Source: Bifidobacterium goeldii
GTDB lineage: Bacteria > Actinomycetota > Actinomycetes > Actinomycetales > Bifidobacteriaceae
Reading direction: 5' to 3'
NCBI RefSeq assembly: GCF_003951095.1
Contig: NZ_QXGL01000001.1
Coordinates: forward strand, 496,001 to 560,000
Length of the DNA: 64,000 nucleotides
Part shown: piece by piece, positions 9,539 to 18,309 of the stretch
Layout of the letters: each line of letters opens with the position of its first letter
Numbering within the stretch: the stretch's first letter is position 1
Made by a program: the position numbers and the translations under genes
Notes under the pieces: model-generated
Databases searched by the model: none
Seen by the model: the letters and a program-made list of their open reading frames with translations, nothing else
Told to the model about the DNA's origin: nothing

Positions 9539-10671
9539 CGCGTCTCTCCTTCCCCGCTCATGTGAGCTGCAGCAAGCGCCGTATCATAATCCACTGGATG
9601 CGCTGCTGTACCGAAATCAATAAGATCACTGTCGCGTGCCAAATCATCTAAGAACGGGCGCAGTCGGCTCTCATCGCCAGAAAACTCGTAGGTAATCGCA
9701 CCGATAGCGGTTCCTGCGACCGTGTCAATACCGCCGTACAGTAGGCCGCTGGTCACACCATGCTTGGCAATCAGTTCGGAAATATTCTGTCCGGAAGCGC
9801 TCACTGCTTCGCCATGCTCGCCAGCAGCAACATCCTTCTGACGAATCAGCACCGTGACAATGCGCCCTGGCCAGTCACGATGCATTTGCTGAACACGCTC
9901 AGGCTCAGGCACACCGTCCACTGCGGTAGCAATGAATCGTTTCGTCACTGGCTCGCGCGGGGCGGCGAACACGTCATATACGTTGCCGGATTCAACAATG
10001 CGTCCGGAGCTCATTACGGCCACACGGTTGGCGATACGCTGTACCACGTTCATTTGGTGCGTAATGACTACAATCGTGATGCCGAACTCTTCATTCACGC
10101 GCTTGAGCAGCGCCAATACTTCGTTCGTAGTATCCGGGTCGAGCGCGCTGGTTGCCTCATCGGCGAGCAAAATCTCAGGATTAGTAGCGAGCGCGCGAGC
10201 AATACCAACGCGCTGCTTTTGGCCGCCGGACAGTTGCGATGGATACTTGTTTGCTTGATCAGCAAGACCCACGAATTCTAGGAGTTCCGCTACTCGACGA
10301 TCTTGATAATCTTTACGCCAATGGTCAAGCTGCAGCGGGTATGCAACGTTCTGTGCGACTGTCTTGGTGGAAAACAGGTTGAACTGCTGGAAAATCATGC
10401 CGATTTTCTGCCGGATTGGGCGCAGCTTTGATTCATTGAGCGCACTCACCTCAGTGCCGAGCACGCTAACCGTACCGGATGTGGGGCGTTCGAGCGCATT
10501 GATGAGACGAACCAGCGTGGACTTGCCGGCACCGGAATATCCGATAACACCGAACACGTCGCCACGATTGATGGTCAAACTCACATCATCAACAGCGCGG
10601 AACGGCTGTTTCGCACCTTTTTGGCGAAATTCCTTAATCACGTGGTTGAACGTGATGATTGGCTCGGACAT
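9535..10671 (-). CDS. metN: Methionine-type ABC transporter ATP-binding protein
   Basis: ATPase subunit of the MetNIQ-type importer, 378 residues. The Walker A motif is GYSGAGKSTL, the signature LSGGQKQRVGIARAL, Walker B LLADEATSALD, and the H-loop VVITHQM. After about residue 265 there is a NIL-type C-terminal domain, which in MetN binds cytoplasmic methionine and inhibits transport (established for the family). It is followed by metI with a 4-nt overlap and separated from the upstream metQ-like gene by 182 bp containing a hairpin. Confidence 0.94.
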   Translation of the reverse strand: MSEPIITFNHVIKEFRQKGAKQPFRAVDDVSLTINRGDVFGVIGYSGAGKSTLVRLINALERPTSGTVSVLGTEVSALNESKLRPIRQKIGMIFQQFNLFSTKTVAQNVAYPLQLDHWRKDYQDRRVAELLEFVGLADQANKYPSQLSGGQKQRVGIARALATNPEILLADEATSALDPDTTNEVLALLKRVNEEFGITIVVITHQMNVVQRIANRVAVMSSGRIVESGNVYDVFAAPREPVTKRFIATAVDGVPEPERVQQMHRDWPGRIVTVLIRQKDVAAGEHGEAVSASGQNISELIAKHGVTSGLLYGGIDTVAGTAIGAITYEFSGDESRLRPFLDDLARDSDLIDFGTAAHPVDYDTALAAAHMSGEGETR

Positions 10672-10716
10672 GCGGTTCTCCTATGTCGTGTTCTTGAACG
10701 TCGTGCACATGGATGA

Positions 10717-10749
10717 GGCTCCTCGCATATCAATACCATGCGAGGAGCC
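10717..10749 (-). other. Intercistronic hairpin between metQ-like and metN genes
   Basis: GGCTCCTCGCAT (10717-10728) and ATGCGAGGAGCC (10738-10749) form a perfect 12-bp stem with a 9-nt loop. It lacks a T-run. In importer operons such a structure often allows the binding protein to be expressed above the membrane parts; that role is inferred here. Confidence 0.55.
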
Positions 10750-10853
10750 ATACTAGTGGACCTGTGTTGAGGCTACGCCATGCGTGTTACCGAATAGTGG
10801 CGTATTCGGTGGCGTGCTCGGCTATCAGGCTCGTTGAAAGCTCATTGAAAAGC

Positions 10854-11834
10854 TCACTGAGCCTTAGCGTCCTTTTCAATGTCTGCGAGATAACCCTGCA
10901 GCTCGGAAGCACTGAACTTGTCAGCAAACACTGCAGTGCCACCGGAGTTCTCCTGCAGCTTGTCAAGCACATCCTTGGACTGGAAGATCTTGATGAGCTT
11001 CTTGTACGTCTCGTTGTTCACGTCAGCCTTGCGGGCAACGAACACATTGATGTACGGGCGAGCCTCTTCGCTTTCGGCATCATCCTGGTAGATGGCGTCG
11101 GTAGCCTTCAGGCCTGCATCAGCAACGTAATCGTTGTTGATCACACCAGCGGCAATCGTCGGGTCCTTAAGCGAGTTAGCAACCTGCTCGGCCTTCAGCG
11201 GCGTGACCTTCACCTTGGACTTGTCGGTGTCAATATCAGCAGGCGTGGTGAACGCGGTCCAGTCACCCTTGAGCGTGACGAGGCCTGCAGCCTTGAGCAC
11301 ACCGATAGCACGCGCCTGGTTGGTTTCGTCGTTCGGGATAGCGACCGTGTCGCCGTCCTTGATCTCGTCGATGCTCTTCACCTTGTCGGAGTACACGCCA
11401 AGCGGGTAGATAGCGGTGCCGCCGATCGGCTGCAAGTCCTTGTTGTTCTGCACGTTGTAGTTGGCGAGGTACAGCAGGTGCTGGAACTCGTTGAGGTCGA
11501 GCTCACCGGAGTCGAGCGCCGGGTTTTCAGACGTGTAATCCTGGAAATCAACGATCTTCACATGGATGCCAGCGGCTTCGGCCTTCTTCTGGAATTCAGG
11601 CCACTGCGGGTCGGTCGCACCGACGACGCCGATCTTCACCGGGTTGTTTGCAGAACCCTTCGCGTCGCTTTCCGCGCCCTTGTTCAGGCGCAGGCCGAAG
11701 AATACTGCCACGGCAATTACCGCGACAACAACCACGGCGATAATGACATTGCGAACAGTGTGGTTTACGCGCACCGGTTCGTTCGGATTGGTTGGGTTTG
11801 CCGGAGCTGCCGGCTGCTGAGTAGTGCTTGCCAT
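10854..11834 (-). CDS. MetQ/NlpA-family substrate-binding protein, membrane-anchored without lipobox
   Basis: Substrate-binding component of the MetNI importer, 326 residues. An N-terminal polar Pro/Asn-rich stretch of about 35 residues precedes one long hydrophobic segment (VIIAVVVVAVIAVAVFFGL), and the NlpA/MetQ fold follows from VKIGVVGATDPQW. There is no lipobox cysteine after the hydrophobic segment, so it looks like an uncleaved membrane-anchored protein and not a lipoprotein. I chose ATG 11834, which has GAGGA upstream; the frame extends to 11885. The 279-bp gap upstream is a divergent promoter region shared with the HAD gene. Confidence 0.88.
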   Translation of the reverse strand: MASTTQQPAAPANPTNPNEPVRVNHTVRNVIIAVVVVAVIAVAVFFGLRLNKGAESDAKGSANNPVKIGVVGATDPQWPEFQKKAEAAGIHVKIVDFQDYTSENPALDSGELDLNEFQHLLYLANYNVQNNKDLQPIGGTAIYPLGVYSDKVKSIDEIKDGDTVAIPNDETNQARAIGVLKAAGLVTLKGDWTAFTTPADIDTDKSKVKVTPLKAEQVANSLKDPTIAAGVINNDYVADAGLKATDAIYQDDAESEEARPYINVFVARKADVNNETYKKLIKIFQSKDVLDKLQENSGGTAVFADKFSASELQGYLADIEKDAKAQ

Positions 11835-12113
11835 GAGTCTTCCTCTCTTCTCATGTTTGGCTTTCAAGCTTGTTGACATACCCAACCATACGATGGAGTT
11901 GCGGTCATTTTGGCTAAAAATGGCGGATTGCCGTATATGTGTTGCTTATACCCCGCGTAAGAGGTCAATGTTCGCGCGGAATTGATAACCCGTTCAACGT
12001 ATGCGACACACCCGGTTTGTCTCACCATATTTGGGCAGGACTCGTCTTTACACTGGACACAGTATGTGTTTTGGTCAATTGACGACTGGGAAACCGACAA
12101 CAAGGAGTATGGT

Positions 12114-12962
12114 ATGACGGCACCCAACGAATATTCGCACACTACCAGCGTTCACAGCGCCGATATCGCCGATATCAAGGCTGCATTCTTCGACATTGAC
12201 GGCACGCTCACCAGCTTCGTCACTCATGAAATTCCTCAATCTACTGTGGATGCGTTGCACCAACTGCAAGCCAAAGGCATTCGTATTTTTATTTGCACTG
12301 GCCGCGCTCCCTCGCATATGAAGGTTGTGTTTGATATGATGCCGGTGCATTTTGATGGCATTGTCGGCTTGAATGGCCAGTATTGTTTTGATGACAATGG
12401 ATTCTTAGAGAAAAAGCCGTTGGATCTTGATGATGTTATGGCCGTTGTTGGCTGGCTTGATGAGCACCCGAATGAAGTGTCGAACTTCTGCGAGAAAGAT
12501 TACGTGTACTTTAATCAGGTGACCGATGCTATGCGACGCACATGGCAGCAGCTCGGTAAAACTGCACCAAAAGTGTATGTTGATGACCCGCATACGCGCC
12601 CATTGACCCATGAGACGTTCCAGATCAGCCCCTATATTCCGCTCGAGCAAGAAGCTGAAGTGATCGCACTATGCCATAACGTGCAAGGTGTGCGCTGGCA
12701 TCCGGATTTTGTTGATTTAATCCCCGCTGACGGTGGCAAGCCTGAAGGCATGAAGCGTTTTATGCGCCACTATGGTTGGACGCGTGAGCAGACGATTGCG
12801 TTCGGTGACGGCGGCAACGATGCAACGATGCTCGCGTTTGCTGGCATTGGCGTGGCCATGGGCAATGCAACTCAGCCGGCTAAAGAGGCGGCTGATTACA
12901 TTACTGATGATGTTGATCACGATGGCATTATGAATGCGCTGAAGCATTATGGCATTCTGTAA
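12114..12962 (+). CDS. HAD-superfamily Cof-type sugar phosphatase
   Basis: Cytoplasmic HAD phosphatase of the Cof/YidA type, 282 residues, probably acting on sugar phosphates or related metabolites. Motif I is FFDIDGTLTS near residue 25, motif II is the ICTGR segment, and motif IV is FGDGGNDATML near residue 240, followed by GVAMGNA, which is typical of the Cof subfamily with its C2 cap. I chose ATG 12114: AAGGAG lies 6 nt upstream, and the longer frame from 11982 has no ribosome-binding site. The upstream gap (11835-12113) holds its promoter and that of the divergent metQ-like gene; I could not assign boxes with confidence. Confidence 0.88.
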   Translation: MTAPNEYSHTTSVHSADIADIKAAFFDIDGTLTSFVTHEIPQSTVDALHQLQAKGIRIFICTGRAPSHMKVVFDMMPVHFDGIVGLNGQYCFDDNGFLEKKPLDLDDVMAVVGWLDEHPNEVSNFCEKDYVYFNQVTDAMRRTWQQLGKTAPKVYVDDPHTRPLTHETFQISPYIPLEQEAEVIALCHNVQGVRWHPDFVDLIPADGGKPEGMKRFMRHYGWTREQTIAFGDGGNDATMLAFAGIGVAMGNATQPAKEAADYITDDVDHDGIMNALKHYGIL

Positions 12963-12985
12963 CCAAAATTCTTGATGTGTCCTGC

Positions 12986-13003
12986 GTCAACGTGCGTTGA
13001 CGA
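12986..13003. promoter_or_regulatory. 18-bp palindrome between HAD and CPBP genes
   Basis: CGTCAACG, a TG spacer and CGTTGACG form a perfect inverted repeat 24 bp after the HAD stop and 98 bp before the CPBP start. It may be an operator or a small terminator stem. Confidence 0.35.
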
Positions 13004-13100
13004 ATACGACCATTCGCGTTCCAGTCATGATTGACTTATGGTACCGCCACCAACGCAGATGTGCGGCAGGTGGATAGTTGTTCCGCGAAAGGGGCGCACA

Positions 13101-14216
13101 ATGACGCAGGACACTCACTCATCAACAACGCTGCCACAACGTGTGCATAGTGCACTGCTCGACCATGATGTAGCATCTGCGCGAGCATACGATTTACTCA
13201 CCAACGATCACCCATATCGCTGGTATCACCCGCAAGAACGTTCGCGTTTCAATCCACTACTGCGTGGCTTAACATTTGTGGGAATCATGATCGGTTCGAT
13301 GATTCTTCTTATCATCGTTTTCTCAATCATTGCAGTGGCGATAGCACCGAACGCGTTCTACATCTCCTCGAGCAGTGGCAGCACAAGCATGGAGTTTTCA
13401 CTCAACTCCTCTGCATTCGCTCTGTCATCGCCATTAGCGGTGCTTTCCATGCTTACTGAACTTTTTTCGGCTGTGATCGCTTATCTAGTGGTCGTGCTCG
13501 TTATGGAAGGGCGCAGACCACCGTTGGAGCTAGCTCCCAAACGTGCTGGCGGCGCATTGGCTGGCATGGCATCTGCCTTCGTATGCATTGCCATATGCAT
13601 CGGTGTGATCGCAGTGTTCGGCGGCTACCGAATCGTCGGCTTCGACCCTGGATACCAGCCTTGGGCAGATCTGCTGACGTTGGGATTCACAGCCGGCATT
13701 GCCGAGGAGATTATGATGCGCGGCATCTTGCTGCGTTTGCTCGAGGAGTGGCTGGGCTCGTGGGGCGCAGTGGCACTGTCTGCTCTCGTGTTCGGACTCG
13801 TGCATCTCGGCAATAAAGACGGCACCTTGTGGGGCGGTATCGCTATTGCGATCGAAGCTGGTTTACTGTTTGGTGCGATTTATTTAGCTACTCGATCACT
13901 GTGGTGGTGCATGGGATTCCACTTCATGTGGAATATTGCTGAAGGGCCGATTTTCGGTTCAATTGTCTCCGGTAATGGTGCACAACGCTCATGGCTGATA
14001 GCGCAATGGAATGGTCCCGAATGGCTTACTGGCGGCACCTTTGGCCTAGAAGCAAGCATTGTTCCCGTGATTGTGCTTGGCTCGCTTGCGGTAGTATTGC
14101 TGATCCATTTACAACATCATGGTCGTATGATTGCACCATCGTGGATACGCAAGCGTCGTCTCTTTGCAGCAGCGCAAACTGCAGCACCAGCAACTTCGCA
14201 AAGCAACGTACAGTAA
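13101..14216 (+). CDS. CPBP-family intramembrane glutamic endopeptidase
   Basis: Multi-pass membrane protein of 371 residues with the CPBP (CAAX protease/bacteriocin-processing) signature: EEIMMRG near residue 200 with the catalytic Glu pair, then VFGLVHLGN, and the third motif HFMWN. About 50 polar residues precede the first membrane segment, and the C-terminal tail is basic. The family processes prenylated proteins or bacteriocins, or gives self-immunity; no bacteriocin gene is visible next to it, so its substrate is unknown. I chose ATG 13101, with AAAGGGG 6 nt upstream. It is followed by a bidirectional terminator shared with the convergent cyclophilin gene. Confidence 0.85.
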   Translation: MTQDTHSSTTLPQRVHSALLDHDVASARAYDLLTNDHPYRWYHPQERSRFNPLLRGLTFVGIMIGSMILLIIVFSIIAVAIAPNAFYISSSSGSTSMEFSLNSSAFALSSPLAVLSMLTELFSAVIAYLVVVLVMEGRRPPLELAPKRAGGALAGMASAFVCIAICIGVIAVFGGYRIVGFDPGYQPWADLLTLGFTAGIAEEIMMRGILLRLLEEWLGSWGAVALSALVFGLVHLGNKDGTLWGGIAIAIEAGLLFGAIYLATRSLWWCMGFHFMWNIAEGPIFGSIVSGNGAQRSWLIAQWNGPEWLTGGTFGLEASIVPVIVLGSLAVVLLIHLQHHGRMIAPSWIRKRRLFAAAQTAAPATSQSNVQ

Positions 14217-14244
14217 ACACGCGTAACCGTTAAACGGTACATAT

Positions 14245-14284
14245 GAAGAGTGGCCTGTTCACATGTGTGAGCAGGCCACTCTTC
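14245..14284. terminator. Bidirectional hairpin between CPBP and cyclophilin genes
   Basis: GAAGAGTGGCCTG (14245-14257) pairs exactly with CAGGCCACTCTTC (14272-14284); the inner part can pair further. It lies between convergent genes ending at 14216 and 14310, so it can serve both. Confidence 0.75.
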
Positions 14285-14309
14285 GTGTAGTTAGCAGTGC
14301 GTAAGCAAC

Positions 14310-14846
14310 TTAGAGCACTTCGATAGAAGTGATGCCAACCGGCTCCAGCGGAGCGTCAGAACGATCAGTGGCAACAGAGTCAAGCTTGTCCACTACCGCC
14401 TTGGACTCGTCGTCAGCAACCTCACCGAAGATCGTATGGTGGCCGTCAAGCCACGGGGTGGGCACGGTGGTGATGAAGAACTGAGAGCCGTTGGTGCCGT
14501 GGATCTTGCCGTCGCGACCGCGGCGCAGACCAGCGTTCGCCATTGCCAGCAGGTAGGGGCGATCGAACTTCAAATCAGCTACGATCTCATCGTCGAAATC
14601 GTAGCCGGGGCCGCCGGTGCCGTTGCCGAGCGGGCAGCCGCCCTGGATCATGAAGTCCTTGATAATGCGGTGGAAAGTCAAGCCGTCGTAGAAACGCTCA
14701 TGAGAAGGCTGACCAGTGAACGGATCCGTCCACTCCTTTTCGCCGGTGGCCAAGCCAAGGAAGTTCTTCACGGTGATCGGCGTTTCATCGTCGAACAGGT
14801 TGATCTTAATGTCACCTTCAGAGGTGTGCATAACAATAGTGGTCAT
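14310..14846 (-). CDS. Peptidyl-prolyl cis-trans isomerase, cyclophilin type
   Basis: Cytoplasmic cyclophilin, 178 residues, catalysing proline isomerisation during folding. Family motifs are [13 protein letters not shown] (with the catalytic Arg), NGSQFFITT and HTIFGEV. There is no signal peptide. I chose ATG 14846 ([12 protein letters not shown]); 14831 (MHTSEGD) is a possible second start, and neither has a strong ribosome-binding site. It is separated from rel by a hairpin, so it probably has its own promoter. Confidence 0.93.
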   Translation of the reverse strand: MTTIVMHTSEGDIKINLFDDETPITVKNFLGLATGEKEWTDPFTGQPSHERFYDGLTFHRIIKDFMIQGGCPLGNGTGGPGYDFDDEIVADLKFDRPYLLAMANAGLRRGRDGKIHGTNGSQFFITTVPTPWLDGHHTIFGEVADDESKAVVDKLDSVATDRSDAPLEPVGITSIEVL

Positions 14847-14900
14847 AACGGTACAGTCTTCCAGATACTCCAGACGATCGTTGCCTATGAGAACCAATAC

Positions 14901-14931
14901 GGGCTGCGAACGTAGAAAACGTTCGCAGCCC
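14901..14931 (-). terminator. Hairpin terminator after rel
   Basis: GGGCTGCGAACG (14901-14912) and CGTTCGCAGCCC (14920-14931) form a perfect 12-bp stem with a 7-nt loop, 45 bp after the rel stop. The T-tail is weak. Confidence 0.7.
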
Positions 14932-14976
14932 GCCAATGCCATCAGTGCTCTATCGCACAACCGATACGCCACTACA

Positions 14977-17307
14977 CTATTGCTGCATTTTGCGCAAACG
15001 TGGCTCCTGCGAGTCTTTGGCACCAGTGACACGGTAAACATCGAATACACCGTCGATCTTGCGTACAGCAGCCAAAAGTCGGTTCAAATGCTGCGGATCG
15101 GCCATTTCAAAACTGAACTGGCTAATCGCCACACGGTCAGAGCCAGTGGTTTGCGAACCAGAGAGAATGTTCACGCCATGATCGGCAAGCACGCGCGTCA
15201 CATCGCTCAGCAAATGCTGACGGTCGAGTGCTTCCACCTGGATCTTGACCATGAACAAGCCCTTGGTGCTCGTCCACGCCACATCCACCACACGTTCAGG
15301 CTGACGCTTTTGCAAATCGAGCATGTTCTGGCAGTCAGTACGGTGCACTGATACGCCTTGATTGCGCGTAATAAAGCCAATAATGCGATCGCCAGGCACT
15401 GGCATGCAGCAGCGTGCAAGCTTGACCCACACGTCACCAACGCCCTTAACCGACACGCCAATCGAGCTAGTCTTTTTCTTGACATTTTCGACTGCGCGAA
15501 GTGGCAGCGCTTCCTGCTCGACTTCCTCATCAACCTCATCGGACCCAGCATCCTTAACCAGATGTGCGATGACATTCTGTGTGGAAATCTGACCGTCGCC
15601 GATAGCAGCAAACACCGCATCCGCGTTGGGGAAGTTCAGCTCGTCAGCCACGCCAACCAATGCTTCAACAGTAAGCAGCGTGGCAATCGGCAGATTACGC
15701 TTGCGCATAGCGCGCGTCAGCTCGTCGCGCCCCTCTTCAATAGCCTCGGTGCGGCGTTCCTTAGAGAACCATTGGCGAATCTTATTGCGCGCTTTCGGGC
15801 TTTTCACAAAGCTCAACCAGTCGCGAGATGGGCCTGCGTTATCCGACTTTGATGTCAAGACTTCAACAGTATCGCCGTTCTCCAGTCGCGTATCAAGCGG
15901 CACCAAGCGACCGTTAACACGCGCACCCATCGTACGGTGGCCAACTTCTGTGTGCACTGCGTACGCAAAGTCAACCGGTGTCGCGTTTGCTGGCAGTGAA
16001 ACGATTTTGCCCTTCGGCGTAAATACGTACACTTCAGCGGCGCCAAGATCCTCTTTCAGCGAGCCCAAGAACTCGTTGGAATCAGGTGTTTCGCTCGTCC
16101 AGTCGGCAAGCTGTTGAATCCACTTGAGATTATCGGCTTCGCTCAGTTCCTGATTGTCATCACCGCGCTTCAAATCAGACTTATCCGGAGCACTCAGCGC
16201 GCGGCCAGCTTGACCGTTCTCCTTGTACTTCCAGTGAGCGGCAATACCGAATTCTGCACGACGGTGCATATCCCACGTGCGAATCTGAATCTCCACTGGC
16301 TTACCACCGGGGCCCACCACCGTCGTGTGCAACGACTGGTACATGTTGAGCTTCGGCATAGCAATATAGTCTTTAAAACGACCAGGCACCGGGCTCCACC
16401 GCGCGTGCACTGCGCCGAGCGCCGCATAGCAATCCTGAATCGTATCGACAATAATGCGCACGCCAACGAGATCGTAAATATTAGCAAAATCATGACCGCG
16501 CACGATCATCTTCTGATAAATCGAGAAGTAATCCTTCGGGCGGCCAGTCACATGCGCTTTAATATGCTGCGCATCAAGATCTTCATTGATCTCCGCAAGA
16601 ATCTGCTTCAAATACACGTCGCGTTGGCCAGCTCGGCGAGCCACCAGCACCACAATCTCGTTATAAATCTTCGGATACAACACCTTAAAACTGAGCTCTT
16701 CCAACTCAGTTTTAATAGCGTTCATACCAAGACGGTTCGCCAACGGCGCGTACACGTCAAGAGTTTCACGCGCTTTTTTCTGCGCACTCGGCGTTTTGAC
16801 ATACCGCCATGTGCGCGCGTTATGCACACGATCAGCAAGCTTGACCACAAGAACGCGTACGTCGCGGCTCATGGCCACAACCATTTTGCGAATCGTCTCA
16901 GCTTGCGCAGAATCGCCATACTCCATCTTGGAGAGCTTGGTTACGCCATCAACAAGTCCGGTAACCGTATCGCCGAATTCAGCACGACACTCGTCAAGCG
17001 TGTAATCCGTATCTTCGACAGTATCGTGCAGCAAGCCGGCAGCCACGACCAGTGGGCCCATGCCAAGATCTGCAAGAATTTGGGCAACAGCGAGTGGGTG
17101 AATAATGTACGGTTCACCTGATTTGCGGCGCTGTGTGGAATGCTGAATAACAGCACGCCGATAGGCGCGTTCGAGAATGCTCATGTCCTCACCGGGATGA
17201 TGGGACTGACAAGCCTGCATGATCGGCCGCAGGGGGTTTAGAGGATCCCCGCTGATTTCGCAGCCGAGCATACGGGCGGCATTGTGCTCCGCCTCATCGT
17301 CGACCAT
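14977..17307 (-). CDS. rel: Bifunctional (p)ppGpp synthetase/hydrolase
   Basis: Stringent-response enzyme of the long Rel/SpoT type, 776 residues. The N-terminal HD hydrolase domain has HDTVEDT at residues 94-100 and KLADRVHN near 156-163, so hydrolase activity should be intact. The synthetase domain has [13 protein letters not shown] near 255 and later [13 protein letters not shown]. The TGS domain ([24 protein letters not shown]), a helical and zinc-finger-like region with [11 protein letters not shown], and a C-terminal ACT domain (about 690-776) complete the architecture. The start at 17307 has GGAGG 5 nt upstream. It is 83 bp downstream of dut, in a conserved-looking DUF4193-dut-rel block. 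Confidence 0.97.
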   Translation of the reverse strand: MVDDEAEHNAARMLGCEISGDPLNPLRPIMQACQSHHPGEDMSILERAYRRAVIQHSTQRRKSGEPYIIHPLAVAQILADLGMGPLVVAAGLLHDTVEDTDYTLDECRAEFGDTVTGLVDGVTKLSKMEYGDSAQAETIRKMVVAMSRDVRVLVVKLADRVHNARTWRYVKTPSAQKKARETLDVYAPLANRLGMNAIKTELEELSFKVLYPKIYNEIVVLVARRAGQRDVYLKQILAEINEDLDAQHIKAHVTGRPKDYFSIYQKMIVRGHDFANIYDLVGVRIIVDTIQDCYAALGAVHARWSPVPGRFKDYIAMPKLNMYQSLHTTVVGPGGKPVEIQIRTWDMHRRAEFGIAAHWKYKENGQAGRALSAPDKSDLKRGDDNQELSEADNLKWIQQLADWTSETPDSNEFLGSLKEDLGAAEVYVFTPKGKIVSLPANATPVDFAYAVHTEVGHRTMGARVNGRLVPLDTRLENGDTVEVLTSKSDNAGPSRDWLSFVKSPKARNKIRQWFSKERRTEAIEEGRDELTRAMRKRNLPIATLLTVEALVGVADELNFPNADAVFAAIGDGQISTQNVIAHLVKDAGSDEVDEEVEQEALPLRAVENVKKKTSSIGVSVKGVGDVWVKLARCCMPVPGDRIIGFITRNQGVSVHRTDCQNMLDLQKRQPERVVDVAWTSTKGLFMVKIQVEALDRQHLLSDVTRVLADHGVNILSGSQTTGSDRVAISQFSFEMADPQHLNRLLAAVRKIDGVFDVYRVTGAKDSQEPRLRKMQQ

Positions 17308-17390
17308 ATCCGCCTCCCTCTCGCAATTGCTCCTATCCTACATGCCGGGCGCGCACGCTGCACGCCGCGCCCGACTGCAGTACAGCGCCG

Positions 17391-17867
17391 TCAGGACGCC
17401 ACGCCAGTAGATCCAAACCCTCGAGTGGACCGGTCGGAACCAGGCAAGGTTTCTGCTGGTACAAACCGAGCCTCAACATAGCGTTGAATAACCAACTGAG
17501 CGATACGATCGCCCGGGTGGAACACTACGGTATGTTCTGGGTCAAGGTTGATCAGCGGCACCTTAATCTCACCACGGTAGCCGGCATCAATCGTGCCAGG
17601 CGCGTTCAGCACCGTCACTCCCTGCTTGACAGCCAAGCCTGAGCGCGGATGAACCAAACCAACATAGCCGGCTGGCAAAGCAATTGCTACACCAGTCGGT
17701 ACGAGAGCACGTTGGAACGGTTTAAGCTCAACTTCTTGCGTGGTAATGAGGTCAGCGCCAGCATCACCTGCGTGGGCGTAGTGCAAACGAGCAGGAAAAT
17801 CGGGATTCAATGATTGAACCAGAATCTCAGTATTCTCCGGCTCGTTGTACGTCTCGTCAAACGTCAT
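17391..17867 (-). CDS. dut: dUTP diphosphatase
   Basis: Trimeric dUTPase, 158 residues, hydrolysing dUTP to dUMP and pyrophosphate, which keeps uracil out of DNA and supplies dTMP synthesis. All five motifs are visible: AGDAGADLIT, PRSGLAVK, GTIDAGYRGEIKV, DRIAQLVIQR and the C-terminal RSTRGFGSTG. The start ATG (17867-17865) overlaps the DUF4193 stop codon in a TGATG arrangement; the nearest Shine-Dalgarno (GAGGAG) lies within the upstream gene, 11 nt away. A GTG start at 17888 is possible but less likely. Confidence 0.96.
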   Translation of the reverse strand: MTFDETYNEPENTEILVQSLNPDFPARLHYAHAGDAGADLITTQEVELKPFQRALVPTGVAIALPAGYVGLVHPRSGLAVKQGVTVLNAPGTIDAGYRGEIKVPLINLDPEHTVVFHPGDRIAQLVIQRYVEARFVPAETLPGSDRSTRGFGSTGVAS

Positions 17868-18160
17868 CAGGCGGCGCACTCCTCGCACACTGGCTGGCCA
17901 TCATCGTTCACGTAAGCGAGCTGGCTGCGGTGCTTGACCAGGAAGCATTCGGAGCAAATGAACTCGTCATTCTGCATAGGGATAACGGTTACCGAGGCAT
18001 CCTCATTACTCAAATCAGCGCCCGGCAGCTCATAATCCTCTGCAATGGCGTTCTCATCGTCGTCGATATCGCCGGAAGAGCCCTGGGAACCCTTGCCAAG
18101 CGCCTGCAGCGATTCCTCGTCCTCATCCTTGTTTCGTGGGGAATCATAATCCTGAGCCAT
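17867..18160 (-). CDS. DUF4193 family zinc-ribbon-like protein
   Basis: A 97-residue acidic protein of the actinobacterial DUF4193 family. Two CxxC pairs, CSEC and CEEC, sit in the C-terminal third and probably bind zinc, while the N-terminal half is acidic and disordered in appearance. Function is unknown. The gene is directly upstream of dut and shares its stop with the dut start, so the two are translationally coupled. The 149-bp gap to sepH upstream is a divergent promoter region. Confidence 0.85.
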   Translation of the reverse strand: MAQDYDSPRNKDEDEESLQALGKGSQGSSGDIDDDENAIAEDYELPGADLSNEDASVTVIPMQNDEFICSECFLVKHRSQLAYVNDDGQPVCEECAA

Positions 18161-18309
18161 CGTAATCCTTTCATCCTCATGGCAACTTCTGCGCCATAGA
18201 ATACATGACTTTTACTCGGCATAGGATACACGATTCGAAATACTCGTAAAATACGACACGTGGGGCACAATAGAGGAAGTTATATTTTTATCGAGAAAGT
18301 GGTGTGATC

